Positions 31,357-39,700 of a DNA stretch of 64,000 nt are shown in pieces. This stretch comes from Woeseiaceae bacterium (GTDB lineage Bacteria > Pseudomonadota > Gammaproteobacteria > Steroidobacterales > Woeseiaceae). The stretch spans positions 1 to 64,000 of the forward strand of contig JASJCM010000006.1 in NCBI GenBank assembly GCA_030065985.1, written 5' to 3'. A program made the position numbers and the translations under genes. Under the pieces are notes generated by a model, which was given only the letters and a program-made list of their open reading frames with translations, had not been told where the DNA came from and did not search any database. The stretch's first letter is position 1; every line of letters starts with the position of its first letter.

Positions 31357-33801
31357 ATGACCGGCAGCAAGATTCCGCGATACTTTTTTTACGCGACGGC
31401 ACTCGCTATCGTCGTCGCGGCGATCATGCTGTCGTTGTTCTATGGCCAGTACCACTGGCTCGCCAACCAGATCGTGAGCACGAGCTACGAGGAGCACCGC
31501 ACACTGCTCGAAGCCAGCTACGAACGCCGCATGCGCGCGCAATTGCACGCTATGGCGGACGCCCTGCCCGACAACCCGGACAGCACGCAGGTCGGCAATT
31601 CGCTAAGCCGCGCGATGGCTGCCAACCCGAACCTCAATGGCATTCGCTACCGGGACAGCAGTGGCCGCACCTGGTCCAGCGGCAACTACCCTGCAGGGCA
31701 AAGCGACGCCGATACTGTCTGGCTCCAGCAACAACTGCTGATGTCCTATCCGGTCATTCGCGAGGGCCGCGAGGTCGGGAGAATGTCTGCCGCTTTCGGC
31801 CTCACACCGTTGCAGGATGAGCTGCTCGATTTCACCGAGGTCCTGTACACCAAGGAAGGAGAGAGTCGTCGCGTGAGCTACCTTTGGATCGGCGGCGGCA
31901 CGTTGGCGATGTTGCTGCTGTGCGGAGGCGTAGTCGCACTGATCATTCGCGGCAATACGCGTCGCATCCGTGAGCTCAAGGCGCAGGCGGAACGTCTGCG
32001 CGATGCCGACTTTGGCGAGCCGCTGGTGGCGACGCAGAGCGATGAGCTCGGGTCGCTCGCCGCTGTCTTTAACGACATGCGTGACAGGCTGCGCAAGACC
32101 ACGCTCTCGCGGGACTACGTGGATCGGCTGCTGTCGGGAATGAACGAAGCCATTATCGTGACCAGCGACACCGGCGAGATCCAGCGCATCAATGCGGCAA
32201 CGACGCATCTCCTGGGTTATGACGAGGAGGAACTCAGCGGTACATCTATCGACTTCGTGATCAACACGAAGAAGAGCCCTTCGCTCGCGAAAGACACGCC
32301 CTCGGGCCTGCCACGCGAAGCCATCTTCGAAAGCAAGTACGGCGAGTCGATCCCGGTGTCCTACACGTGCTCAATCATCGACAATAAATCGGACAGCTCG
32401 AGCAGCCGCATCTACGCCGCCCAGAACATCACCGAGCGACGCCGTGCCGAGAAGCGCATCCGCTATCTCGCGCGTATCGACGCTCTGACGAAAATTCCGA
32501 ACCGCATGCAGTTCCAGCACCTGCTCCAACGTGGGATCGCGCGGGCGCGGCGTGCGGGTCGACCCTTGTGCCTGTTCTATGTCGACGTCGACCACTTCAA
32601 GGATATTAACGACACCTTTGGCCATCTCGCTGGCGATACAACGCTCGAAACAGTCGCCGAGCGACTCACCGCGGCGCTGCCCAGGCGCTCGGTTGTCGGC
32701 CGCCTGGCGGGAGACGAATTCGCCGTCATCATCGATGACCTCGGCCCCGACCCCGAGGGCTTGCGAAAGACCAACCAGCTTGCTCAGAAGCTGCTGAACC
32801 GTCTTGCCGACCCGTTCTTCGTACAGGGCCACGAAGTGTTCATGACTGCGAGCCTCGGCATCGCTTACTACCCGAAAGATGCGCCAAACGTAATTGACCT
32901 GATCCGCAATGCCGATGCCGCGCTGTATAGCGCCAAGAAATCGGGCGGCAACGTGTTTGCCTACTACAAGCCGCAGATGAACGAGGCGTCGGTTGAACGG
33001 TTGATGACAAAGAGCAAGCTCAAACGTGCTTTCGAGCGTGATGAATTGCTCGTGCACTATCAGCCGAAGTACAACCTCGAGACCGGCGAGGTCTCCGGTG
33101 CCGAGGCACTGGTTCGCTGGGAGTTGCCAGAACGCGGGATGATTCTGCCGTCGGACTTCATTCCGATAGCCGAGGAAACCAGCCTGATCATCGAGATCGG
33201 CGAGTGGGTGCTCGACAAGGTATGCGAAGATTTCCGATTCTGGCAACGCAGCACGGGGTCTCCGGGCCGGGTGTCGGTCAACCTGTCACTGAAGCAGCTC
33301 AGGCAGCTGAACTTCATCAAGCGCATTGGTTCGATCCTGCGAGGCCACGAAATCTCGCCGACGTCGCTGGAACTGGAGATTACTGAGACGACGCTGATGG
33401 AGAATCCCGAGCGCACGATCAAGCTTCTCGATCAGCTTTACGGTCTTGGCCTGCACCTTGCCATCGACGATTTCGGCACAGGTTACTCATCGCTGAGCGC
33501 ATTGCAGCAGTTCCCGATCAGCACGCTCAAAATCGACAGGTCATTTGTCCGCGACATCGTAACGAATCCCGATAGCGCCACGATTGTCGATACGGTCATC
33601 CAGATGGGCCGGAACATGGACATGGACGTCGTCGCTGAGGGCGTCGAAGACGAAGCGCAGCTCAACTTCCTGCAGAACCTCGGCTGCACCTACGTCCAGG
33701 GACTGCTGTTTGGTGATCCGATGAGTGCCGACAACTACCTCGAGTTGCTGCTCGCCCAGGCCGATGGCACCGATACCCATCGCGCATTGTTTGCCTCTTA
33801 A
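31357..33801 (+). CDS. Membrane GGDEF/EAL cyclic-di-GMP protein
   Basis: An 814-aa inner-membrane signalling protein. Two helices (about 11-29 and 174-197) bracket a periplasmic sensor. HAMP (about 198-250), PAS (about 255-365), GGDEF (about 370-535) and EAL (about 550-795) follow. The GGDEF motif reads AGDEF (451-455), a substitution tolerated in some active cyclases. The EAL domain keeps its catalytic set: the EAL itself in GAEALVRW, ELEITETT, DDFGTGYSSL, KIDRSF, AEGVE and QGLLF, so phosphodiesterase activity is expected. Whether the protein makes or degrades c-di-GMP overall cannot be told. It appears to be transcribed alone. Confidence 0.93.
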   Translation: MTGSKIPRYFFYATALAIVVAAIMLSLFYGQYHWLANQIVSTSYEEHRTLLEASYERRMRAQLHAMADALPDNPDSTQVGNSLSRAMAANPNLNGIRYRDSSGRTWSSGNYPAGQSDADTVWLQQQLLMSYPVIREGREVGRMSAAFGLTPLQDELLDFTEVLYTKEGESRRVSYLWIGGGTLAMLLLCGGVVALIIRGNTRRIRELKAQAERLRDADFGEPLVATQSDELGSLAAVFNDMRDRLRKTTLSRDYVDRLLSGMNEAIIVTSDTGEIQRINAATTHLLGYDEEELSGTSIDFVINTKKSPSLAKDTPSGLPREAIFESKYGESIPVSYTCSIIDNKSDSSSSRIYAAQNITERRRAEKRIRYLARIDALTKIPNRMQFQHLLQRGIARARRAGRPLCLFYVDVDHFKDINDTFGHLAGDTTLETVAERLTAALPRRSVVGRLAGDEFAVIIDDLGPDPEGLRKTNQLAQKLLNRLADPFFVQGHEVFMTASLGIAYYPKDAPNVIDLIRNADAALYSAKKSGGNVFAYYKPQMNEASVERLMTKSKLKRAFERDELLVHYQPKYNLETGEVSGAEALVRWELPERGMILPSDFIPIAEETSLIIEIGEWVLDKVCEDFRFWQRSTGSPGRVSVNLSLKQLRQLNFIKRIGSILRGHEISPTSLELEITETTLMENPERTIKLLDQLYGLGLHLAIDDFGTGYSSLSALQQFPISTLKIDRSFVRDIVTNPDSATIVDTVIQMGRNMDMDVVAEGVEDEAQLNFLQNLGCTYVQGLLFGDPMSADNYLELLLAQADGTDTHRALFAS

Positions 33802-33946
33802 GGTGCCTTATCCGAGCTCTTCGAAGGCCCTTATGTTGCACTCGGATTTCGATTCAACTTGCTGATTTATATGTTTTTTTCGCCGCGCTTTCTTCACAAC
33901 CGGCAACATGATTAAATTATCGATCCCGGAATACAAAGCAGACTCC

Positions 33947-34306
33947 ATGAACAAACTGATCAAGTTGGCCGTCTCGGCGGCCCTCGTCTCAATGGCGTCA
34001 GGCGCCCTCGCCTGCGACTACCCGAAGCGTGCGGCTGTGCCTGACGGAGCAACCGCCAGTAAAGAACAAATGATTGCCGGACAAAAGGGCGTCAAAGACT
34101 ACATGGCGTTGATGGAATCTTATCTCTCGTGCATCGAAGCAGAAGAGGCAGCGGCGGTTCTTGAACTCGGCAACCTGGACGAGAAAGCCAAGCGCCAGCG
34201 TGCCGACATGTTCAACAAGAAGTACAACGCGGCGGTTGAAGAGATGAATCTCGTTGCGGAAGAGTTCAACCTGCAGGTACGCGCTTACAGACAACGCGAC
34301 AACTAG
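33947..34306 (+). CDS. Small exported protein, unknown
   Basis: A 119-aa protein with a clear signal peptide: MNKLIKLAVSAALVS then an AxA-type cleavage at GALA-CDYP. The mature domain of about 97 residues is helical, with two cysteines (one at the mature N-terminus, one in SYLSCIEAEEAA) and a conserved-looking run YNAAVEEMNLVAEEFNLQVR. No family is recognised. ATG 33947 is preferred because the signal begins there; an in-frame ATG lies at 33908. A strong terminator follows. Confidence 0.75.
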   Translation: MNKLIKLAVSAALVSMASGALACDYPKRAAVPDGATASKEQMIAGQKGVKDYMALMESYLSCIEAEEAAAVLELGNLDEKAKRQRADMFNKKYNAAVEEMNLVAEEFNLQVRAYRQRDN

Positions 34307-34330
34307 TCTGCCACTGCGGCGAAAACGCAA

Positions 34331-34358
34331 AAAGCCCGTCAGATGACGGGCTTTTTTT
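34331..34358. terminator. Bidirectional Rho-independent terminator
   Basis: Stem AGCCCGTC/GACGGGCT with an AGAT loop, an A-run before it and seven T after it. It ends the exported-protein gene on plus; on minus the A-run reads as T, so it can also stop the psp transcript ending just before it. Confidence 0.9.
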
Positions 34359-34375
34359 GTTGGTTCGCTGAACGC

Positions 34376-34597
34376 TTATTCGAGTTTGTCGATCTCGCGA
34401 CCGAGGTCATACTTGTTTTCAGTGACGATTCGCTCAAGCACGCGGATACGCTCCTCGAGCCGCTCAATATGCGCCAGCGTTTCCTCGAGTTCCGGGTCGT
34501 TTTCTTTTTCCTGGTTCTTCATCTTCAAATACTTCTGGATGGTATCCGCCGTGAAGACGATTGCGACGATACAAACTACGTAAAACAATGTATTCAT
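34376..34597 (-). CDS. PspB-like membrane protein
   Basis: A 73-aa protein with one N-terminal helix (about 3-19) and a charged coiled-coil tail, LEERIRVLERIVTENKYDLG, matching the PspB C-terminal pattern and length (E. coli PspB is 74 aa). PspB with PspC senses membrane damage and frees PspF from PspA. It ends the psp operon, 21 bases downstream of the second PspC-like gene. The N-terminal part is divergent, hence only moderate confidence. Confidence 0.75.
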   Translation of the reverse strand: MNTLFYVVCIVAIVFTADTIQKYLKMKNQEKENDPELEETLAHIERLEERIRVLERIVTENKYDLGREIDKLE

Positions 34598-34618
34598 TGA
34601 CGGTCCCTATGCTGCTCC

Positions 34619-35032
34619 TCAAAGGCGGCGGAGTTTCTCATCTAACTCATACCGCGACGACGTAACGTATTTTTCTATTTTTGCGAGACGTGCATCCATT
34701 TCCTTGTAGCGTTCGCGTACCTCGCCAACCGTCGGCTTGGCCCGCAGAATTTCCTCGCGCAGTCGTTCCTTGCGAATCTCATCACGGTGAAGCTCATTCC
34801 GGATCTCCTCGTCATAAACTTTCGACGACGACGCGGGAATTACAAACATGGCTGCCAGGTACGCAATCAGCGCGAACGGAAATGCGCACAGGAACGCGAT
34901 GACGCACAGGAAGCGCGTAACCTTGAGATTCATCCCGAAGTAACGCGACAGTCCTGCACAAACTCCGCCCAGCACAGCCCGGTCAGAGTCGCGATAGAGT
35001 CGGCGACGTTCTACACCTGCGCAGTAGCTCAT
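34619..35032 (-). CDS. PspC domain protein, second copy, with coiled-coil tail
   Basis: A 137-aa protein with a PspC domain in residues 8-70: RRRLYRDSDRAVLGGVCAGL followed by YFGMNLKVTRF and a double hydrophobic stretch ending FVIPASS. The last 60 residues are a charged helical region (DEEIRNELHRDEIRKERLR, then KEMDARLAKIEKYV) suited to protein contacts. PspC is the membrane sensor for envelope stress. It overlaps the first PspC gene by 4 bases (ATGA), so both are translated together. Confidence 0.85.
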   Translation of the reverse strand: MSYCAGVERRRLYRDSDRAVLGGVCAGLSRYFGMNLKVTRFLCVIAFLCAFPFALIAYLAAMFVIPASSSKVYDEEIRNELHRDEIRKERLREEILRAKPTVGEVRERYKEMDARLAKIEKYVTSSRYELDEKLRRL

Positions 35033-35322
35033 AAATGTCTCCAGTGGTCTTTATGACAGCGCCGCCAGAATTCGTGCTCGCTTCGACGGCCCGAGTAGAC
35101 CAGCGGTTTCTCCTTTATCAATAGTGTAGCGCCAATGTAGAGCGCTGCAGTCAGCCAGAAGAACAATACGAGACTGATGACTGCGATGACCCTGACTGTG
35201 CCTACATGGAAGTTGAAGCGGTCGGCGATGCCTGCACAGACGCCAAACACCCAGCCGTTCTCGCGATCCCTGTAAAAGCCACGCATTGGGCCGAAGTCCA
35301 GATTCCAGGTATCTCGATTCAT
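35029..35322 (-). CDS. pspC: PspC domain protein, first copy
   Basis: A 97-aa PspC-domain protein: GWVFGVCAGIADRFNFHVGT is the PspC entry signature, then a long hydrophobic stretch and a basic C-terminus (HEFWRRCHKDHWRHL). I chose ATG 35322 because the ribosome site GGAGG lies 5 bases before it; GTG 35337 overlaps the pspA stop as GTGA and is an alternative. It lacks the leucine-zipper-type C-terminus of E. coli PspC, which is found here in the second copy. It sits 11 bases after pspA in the psp operon. Confidence 0.85.
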   Translation of the reverse strand: MNRDTWNLDFGPMRGFYRDRENGWVFGVCAGIADRFNFHVGTVRVIAVISLVLFFWLTAALYIGATLLIKEKPLVYSGRRSEHEFWRRCHKDHWRHL

Positions 35323-35333
35323 CCTCTCCTCCG

Positions 35334-36014
35334 TCACTCGGGCGAAGCAGTGCGCTCAGCGGCGACGCGTTTCTTCAGTTCGTCGAGTTCCTTGTTGACT
35401 GACTCCTCCGCCTCGAGTCCTGCGAACTCGTGGTTCAGGTCTTTTGGCAGTCCAAGGTCGTACGCCTCGACGCGACCCTCAACATCGTCGATTCGCCGCG
35501 TATAGGCCTCGAAGCGCAACATGGCATCGTCGATCTTGTAGTCGTGGATCTTCTTACGCGCCGCGAGTCGGCTGTTGGCCGTCTTGTGACGGGCAAGCAG
35601 CGCTTTCTGGCGCGCCTTGGCGTCCTCGAGCTTGGCTTCGAGCCTGGCGATATCTTCGTTGAGCTTGGTCAGTCCCTCGTCGACCGCGACGTAATCCTCT
35701 TTCAGCACGTCGATAGCCTGGGCCACTCGCGATTTCTCTACCAGTGCTGCCTTGGCAAGATCCTCGCGGCCCTTGCGCATGGCCAGCTCGGCCTTGTCGT
35801 CCCAGTCGGTCTTCTCGCGATCAAGCGCCTCGAGTTTGCGATTGAGGTCTTTCTTGTCGGCAATTGATCGTGCGGCGGCCGAGCGTACCTCGACCAGCGT
35901 GTCTTCCATTTCCTGGATCATCAGCCGAACGATCTTTTCGGGATCCTCGGCTTTGTCGAGGATGGCATTGATGTTGGAGTTCACGATGTCACTGAATCTC
36001 GTGAAAATACCCAT
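35334..36014 (-). CDS. pspA: Phage shock protein A, PspA
   Basis: A 226-aa PspA/IM30 (ESCRT-III-like) coiled-coil protein that binds stressed membranes and restrains PspF. MGIFTRFSDIVNSNINAILD is the amphipathic N-terminal helix, followed by DPEKIVRLMIQEMEDTLVEV, the PspA signature, and about 150 residues of heptad-like charged helix. ATG 36014 is chosen over an upstream extension because of AGAGGAAACACC before it and the family start MGIF. It is the first gene of the operon, driven by the sigma-54 promoter at 36053-36068. Confidence 0.95.
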   Translation of the reverse strand: MGIFTRFSDIVNSNINAILDKAEDPEKIVRLMIQEMEDTLVEVRSAAARSIADKKDLNRKLEALDREKTDWDDKAELAMRKGREDLAKAALVEKSRVAQAIDVLKEDYVAVDEGLTKLNEDIARLEAKLEDAKARQKALLARHKTANSRLAARKKIHDYKIDDAMLRFEAYTRRIDDVEGRVEAYDLGLPKDLNHEFAGLEAEESVNKELDELKKRVAAERTASPE

Positions 36015-36052
36015 GGTGTTTCCTCTTTTCGTATAGAACCTGCCTGTGTAAT

Positions 36053-36068
36053 TGCAGCAATCGTGCCA
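36053..36068 (-). promoter_or_regulatory. Sigma-54 promoter of the psp operon
   Basis: Coding-strand TGGCACGATTGCTGCA: -24 TGGCAC and -12 CTGCA against TGGCAC-N5-TTGCA, one mismatch, correct spacing. It lies about 40 bases before pspA ATG, next to the gene for its activator PspF. Confidence 0.85.
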
Positions 36069-36201
36069 ACCCGCCTCATATCTCATAAACTACTGAATAA
36101 ATTGATAAAACTCGCGCGATTCGCCCCGTTCCAGAGACCCAAGAAATGGCGAAATTTGCTGTTATATGGTTTTTTTTGCTACGAAATGGTGTAATTCGCC
36201 A

Positions 36202-37224
36202 GTGGCCACCGCACCTGAAAACCAGCCCATCATTGGCGAAGCGCCGGCATTTCTGGAGATGCTCGAGCACGTGTCGCGTGCCGCGCCTCTCTCCAAGCCC
36301 GTTCTGGTCGTTGGCGAACGCGGTACCGGCAAGGAACTCGTGGCGTCGCGGCTGCATTTCCTGTCGGACCGCTGGGAACAGCGCGTCGTCAAGGTCAACT
36401 GCGCCGCGCTGACCGAGTCGATCCTTGAATCCGAGCTCTTCGGTCATGAGGCCGGGGCATTCACGGGCGCGGCCAGGACTCACATCGGGCATTTCGAACG
36501 CGCCGATGGCGGCACGCTTATCCTCGACGAGCTCGCCACGATTTCGCTACGCATGCAGGAGAAGATCCTGCGGACGATTGAGTACGGAGAAATTCAGCGC
36601 GTCGGCGGCAATGAAACGCTGCGTGTCGACGTGCGCATCGTCGGCAGCACGAATGCCGATCTACCGTCGCTCGCCGCCGCCGGGAAGTTTCGCAAGGACC
36701 TGCTCGATCGGCTTGCCTTTGATGTGATCACCGTGCCGCCGCTGCGTGAGCGCGTTGAGGATATCCTGCCGCTTGCGCACGCATTCGCGATCAATATGGC
36801 GAGCGAGCTCAAGTGGAGCCTCTTTCCAGGATTCACGCCGCGAGCGTCGTCGGCACTGCTGCGCAACAAGTGGCCGGGAAACGTTCGCGAATTGAAGTTT
36901 GCGATTGAGCGTTCCGTCTATCGCTCTGAGAATCCCGAGGAGCCGATCAAGGACATCGTACTCGATGCGTTCGATTCACCCTTCAAACTCGCCGCGCCAT
37001 CGCCGCCCGGCGAGGCGCCGGCGCCGCGCCGGAAGCGTGCACCACTGTTGCCGACGGATTTAAAGGAACGCCTGAAGGAAACCGAAACCGATCTGCTGGC
37101 GGCGGCGCTGGAGAAGTCGCGCTTCAACCAGCGCCTGGCGGCTGAACTGTTGGGACTGAGCTATCACCAGTTCCGGGGCAAGCTGCGGAAGTTCAATATC
37201 CGCAGCAAGCCCGGCGAGATATAG
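36202..37224 (+). CDS. pspF: Sigma-54 activator PspF
   Basis: Phage-shock transcriptional activator, an AAA+ enhancer-binding protein lacking a receiver domain. GERGTGKELVASR near residue 38 is Walker A, GAFTGA near 86 the sigma-54 contact loop, GGTLILDELAT near 103 Walker B, and WPGNVRELKFAIERSVY near 233 sensor II. The C-terminal helix-turn-helix is NQRLAAELLGLSYHQFRGKL. The match to E. coli PspF is close along the whole length. I chose GTG 36202 (VATAPENQPIIGEA), the family start; an ATG at 36166 is in frame. It is divergent from pspA, as in E. coli. Confidence 0.93.
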   Translation: MATAPENQPIIGEAPAFLEMLEHVSRAAPLSKPVLVVGERGTGKELVASRLHFLSDRWEQRVVKVNCAALTESILESELFGHEAGAFTGAARTHIGHFERADGGTLILDELATISLRMQEKILRTIEYGEIQRVGGNETLRVDVRIVGSTNADLPSLAAAGKFRKDLLDRLAFDVITVPPLRERVEDILPLAHAFAINMASELKWSLFPGFTPRASSALLRNKWPGNVRELKFAIERSVYRSENPEEPIKDIVLDAFDSPFKLAAPSPPGEAPAPRRKRAPLLPTDLKERLKETETDLLAAALEKSRFNQRLAAELLGLSYHQFRGKLRKFNIRSKPGEI

Positions 37225-37225
37225 G

Positions 37226-38143
37226 TCAGCTCTCGTCGCGATAGCGACGCACGTAGATCGCGGCGGTGGTCAGCAATCCGCAGACAACAATTCCGATCCA
37301 GGTGTCGATGCTCGTCAGGAATCTGCCGATATCAAGATGCGCGAGCAGGCTCACCATCTCCTCACTCATCCTGGCATGGCCTTCGTCAAAGAACCGCTCC
37401 ATGTCGATGCCCGCAAAGATCGGAATCTGCGCGCTGCGACCCCAGACAGCTTCCGCAAAGTGGGCTGAGCGGAAGAAGATGCCTTCGATCATCGGAATCA
37501 GGACCAGCGGCAGGAACGCCATGAGTAGCGGCGCTCGCTTGGTCCAGGCTGAGACGAACAGGAACCAGCCGAGGAACGGCGACATCCAGACAGCCATTGC
37601 ATAGATCACGACGATTGCTGCGACCCAGTTGTCGAGCAGCGGCACCGATCCCCAGATCAGCGTGCCGGGGCTGCCGCCCTTCGCGGATACCCAGATACTC
37701 GTGACGATCAGATTGACGATATGGGTTGCGATGATTCCGGCAATCGTAACCGCTGGAATCAGGATGACGGCCGTGGCCAGCTTCGAGATGACTGTTTCGG
37801 CATCCGTGACGGGCAGTGAACGCCAGAACAGGATGCTCTTATCCTTGCGCTCGGCATACAGTGAATCGAGCGCGTAGAAGATTGTCAGGATCGACAATGC
37901 GATCAGGAACAGCCAGGACGAGCCCACGAAGAAACCGGTCAGCACGGCCGCGCGCTCTGTATCTCCGGCGATGTTCTGTGCGCCGAAGATCGCAACGTCG
38001 AGTTCCTGTGCAAACTCGCCTGCGAACATCAGCGCGGTCAGCGTGCCGAGCGTAACGATGCTCGCGATTGCGATGGGCGTCACCCAGATTGAACGGTGCT
38101 CCCAGAATTCGCGCTTCATCAATGCGATGTAATGATTGATCAT
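37226..38143 (-). CDS. ABC-2 type transporter permease
   Basis: A 305-aa membrane permease of the ABC-2 family with about six helices (roughly 19-38, 69-88, 117-140, 170-190, 200-220 and 275-295). The loop after the second helix, FYALDSLYAERKDKSILFWRSLPVTDAETV, is the usual ABC-2 permease pattern for bacterial multi-subunit exporters. Its start overlaps the ATP-binding gene's stop by 4 bases. With the upstream ATPase it forms an export complex; the substrate is unknown. Confidence 0.85.
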   Translation of the reverse strand: MINHYIALMKREFWEHRSIWVTPIAIASIVTLGTLTALMFAGEFAQELDVAIFGAQNIAGDTERAAVLTGFFVGSSWLFLIALSILTIFYALDSLYAERKDKSILFWRSLPVTDAETVISKLATAVILIPAVTIAGIIATHIVNLIVTSIWVSAKGGSPGTLIWGSVPLLDNWVAAIVVIYAMAVWMSPFLGWFLFVSAWTKRAPLLMAFLPLVLIPMIEGIFFRSAHFAEAVWGRSAQIPIFAGIDMERFFDEGHARMSEEMVSLLAHLDIGRFLTSIDTWIGIVVCGLLTTAAIYVRRYRDES

Positions 38144-38997
38144 TTGCGCGCCTCCTTGACCTTGGCAACGAACAGGTCGGCAACGGACGGCGTTCGCATC
38201 TCGCCGAGGCCCTCGAGGTGCTCGCGGCTGATGCCTTCGAACAACATGACCGATTTGCCGAACATTTCGCTCTCGGCGATTGGCCGCAGGCCGCGCGCCT
38301 TTAGCGCCTCCTCGCCGGATGTTGCAAGTTCTATATAAGTGTCGGATAGCGAGTCCATGGGCGAGTCGAGCAGGATTTTGCCGTCGTTGATGAACATCAC
38401 GTCGGTGAGCAGATTCTCGATCTCCTCGACCTGGTGGGTCGTGATCAGAATCGTGCGCTCCTCATCGAAGTAGTCGTTGAGGAGGTTGGCGTAGAACTCC
38501 TTGCGGAACAGGATATCGAGGCCGAGCGTCGGCTCATCGAGGACGAGCAGCTTGGCGTCGATTGCCATGATGATCGACAGGTGCAGCTGGGTGACCATGC
38601 CTTTCGATAGTTCCTTGACCTTGGCGCCCGGCTGGACCTTGGTCTGCCGCAGCAGTTCCTCGGCCCGCGAACGTGTGAAGTTCGGGTGCACGCTTTCTAC
38701 GTAGTCGAGCAATTGCGACACCTTGATCCAGCGCGGCAGCACAGCCACGTCGGCGATAAAGCAGATCTGCCGCATAAGCTGCTTGCGTTGCCGGAACGGA
38801 TCCAGGCCGATGACCGAAAGATCGCCGTCGCAATCCGTGAGGCCCAGTACGGCCTTCAATAAGGTGGTTTTGCCGGCGCCATTCGGACCGATAAGGCCGA
38901 GTATCTTGCCTTTATCGATGTCAAAACTGACGTTGTCGACGGCTCGTACGTCGCCGAAGTGCTTCGATACGCCGCGCGCGGTGACCAGGCTAGTCAT
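38140..38997 (-). CDS. ABC transporter ATP-binding protein
   Basis: A 285-aa ABC ATPase. Walker A GPNGAGKTTLLKAV near 38 and Walker B LLVLDEPTLGLD near 154 are clear; the ABC signature is degenerate (KELSKGMVTQLHLS near 132), as in many exporters of the YtrB/CcmA-like group. I chose ATG 38997, which has GGAGACGAG just before it; a longer start at 39012 is possible. It overlaps the end of the GntR gene, so regulator, ATPase and permease are one operon. Export of an antimicrobial or envelope lipid is a usual role of GntR-controlled units of this type; it is inferred. Confidence 0.88.
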   Translation of the reverse strand: MTSLVTARGVSKHFGDVRAVDNVSFDIDKGKILGLIGPNGAGKTTLLKAVLGLTDCDGDLSVIGLDPFRQRKQLMRQICFIADVAVLPRWIKVSQLLDYVESVHPNFTRSRAEELLRQTKVQPGAKVKELSKGMVTQLHLSIIMAIDAKLLVLDEPTLGLDILFRKEFYANLLNDYFDEERTILITTHQVEEIENLLTDVMFINDGKILLDSPMDSLSDTYIELATSGEEALKARGLRPIAESEMFGKSVMLFEGISREHLEGLGEMRTPSVADLFVAKVKEARK

Positions 38998-39367
38998 TCT
39001 CGTCTCCTGCATCCGTTGCGTTGGTTTTTAGTAGTTCTTCCGGATCGAGTCCGAGTCGTTCGATCGTCGCGATGACCTGCGGCCACTCCTTTTCAAGGAA
39101 TCGTTCGCGTTCCGCTTTCAACAGCTGAGTGCGGGCGCCGTCATTGACGAACATGCCGCGCCCCCGTTTCTTCTCGACAAGGCCTTCGTCGACGAGCTCC
39201 TGGTAGCCCTTCAGGACAGTCAGCGGGTTGAGCCGGTATTCGGCCGCGACGTTGCGGACCGACGGCAGCGCATCGCCATCCCCGAGGACACCCTCGAGGA
39301 TCATCGCCACGACGCGGTCGCGAAGCTGGCGATAGATCGGCTGGTCTTCATTCCATTTGGGGTCCAT
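38990..39367 (-). CDS. GntR-family (YtrA subfamily) transcriptional regulator
   Basis: A 125-aa short GntR repressor. The winged helix is complete: PIYRQLRDRVVAMILEG, then LPSVRNVAAEYRLNPLTVLK and the wing ELVDEGLVEKKRGRGMFV. The short C-terminal dimerisation part is typical of the YtrA subfamily, which governs ABC exporters and has no large effector domain. ATG 39367 is chosen over GTG 39403, which would lie in the terminator hairpin. It overlaps the ATPase gene. The palindrome at 39661-39682 is the likely operator, giving autoregulation. Confidence 0.9.
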   Translation of the reverse strand: MDPKWNEDQPIYRQLRDRVVAMILEGVLGDGDALPSVRNVAAEYRLNPLTVLKGYQELVDEGLVEKKRGRGMFVNDGARTQLLKAERERFLEKEWPQVIATIERLGLDPEELLKTNATDAGDEND

Positions 39368-39385
39368 CTCTGCTTCTGGCTTCCT

Positions 39386-39415
39386 TAAAAAGGCGCCGGC
39401 CACTTGGACCGGCGC
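39386..39415 (-). terminator. Rho-independent terminator between small protein and GntR gene
   Basis: On minus: stem GCGCCGG(T)CC/GGCCGGCGC with an AAGT loop, then C and five T. It lies 19 bases after the stop of the 57-aa protein and before the gntR start. Confidence 0.85.
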
Positions 39416-39433
39416 AATTGCTCCGTCGCTACT

Positions 39434-39607
39434 TTACTCGTCTTCGAGACGGAATTGACTGATATGTGCGGTGTCGTCGCCCGCGGCCTCCGCGGCCGCA
39501 AGTTGGTATGTCGCCGCGTTAAGCTGACCCGAAATCAGCGCCACGAGCATCAGCAACATCACAATTAAGCTAATGATTTCATTAACATATGCTGATAGCT
39601 TGTTCAT
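39434..39607 (-). CDS. Small single-pass membrane protein
   Basis: A 57-aa protein starting at ATG 39607: MNKLSAYVNEIISLIVMLLM and a hydrophobic stretch to about residue 27, then a polar acidic tail ending FRLEDE. The CCTGGGGACC segment lies just before the start. It is the first gene after the palindrome-bearing promoter and is followed at once by a terminator, before the GntR and ABC genes. No homologue is recognised. It may modulate the ABC pump or be a leader gene. Confidence 0.6.
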   Translation of the reverse strand: MNKLSAYVNEIISLIVMLLMLVALISGQLNAATYQLAAAEAAGDDTAHISQFRLEDE

Positions 39608-39660
39608 TGTTTGGTCCCCAGGTCCTTGCTGGTACCCCATCCAGGGGTGTGGGTGAATTG

Positions 39661-39682
39661 GTGTTATAGTTGACTATAACAC
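39661..39682. promoter_or_regulatory. Palindromic operator, probable GntR/YtrA site
   Basis: GTGTTATAG-TTGA-CTATAACAC, a perfect 9-bp inverted repeat. It overlaps the -10 box of the small-protein/gntR/ABC promoter, the position expected for a repressor site. Assignment to the GntR regulator is by context. Confidence 0.7.
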
Positions 39683-39700
39683 TATCCATCGCGATTGCAA
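39673..39700 (-). promoter_or_regulatory. Sigma-70 promoter of the small protein-GntR-ABC locus
   Basis: Minus strand TTGCAA (39700-39695), 16-base spacer, TATAGT (39678-39673). The -10 lies in one arm of the palindrome. Confidence 0.65.
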
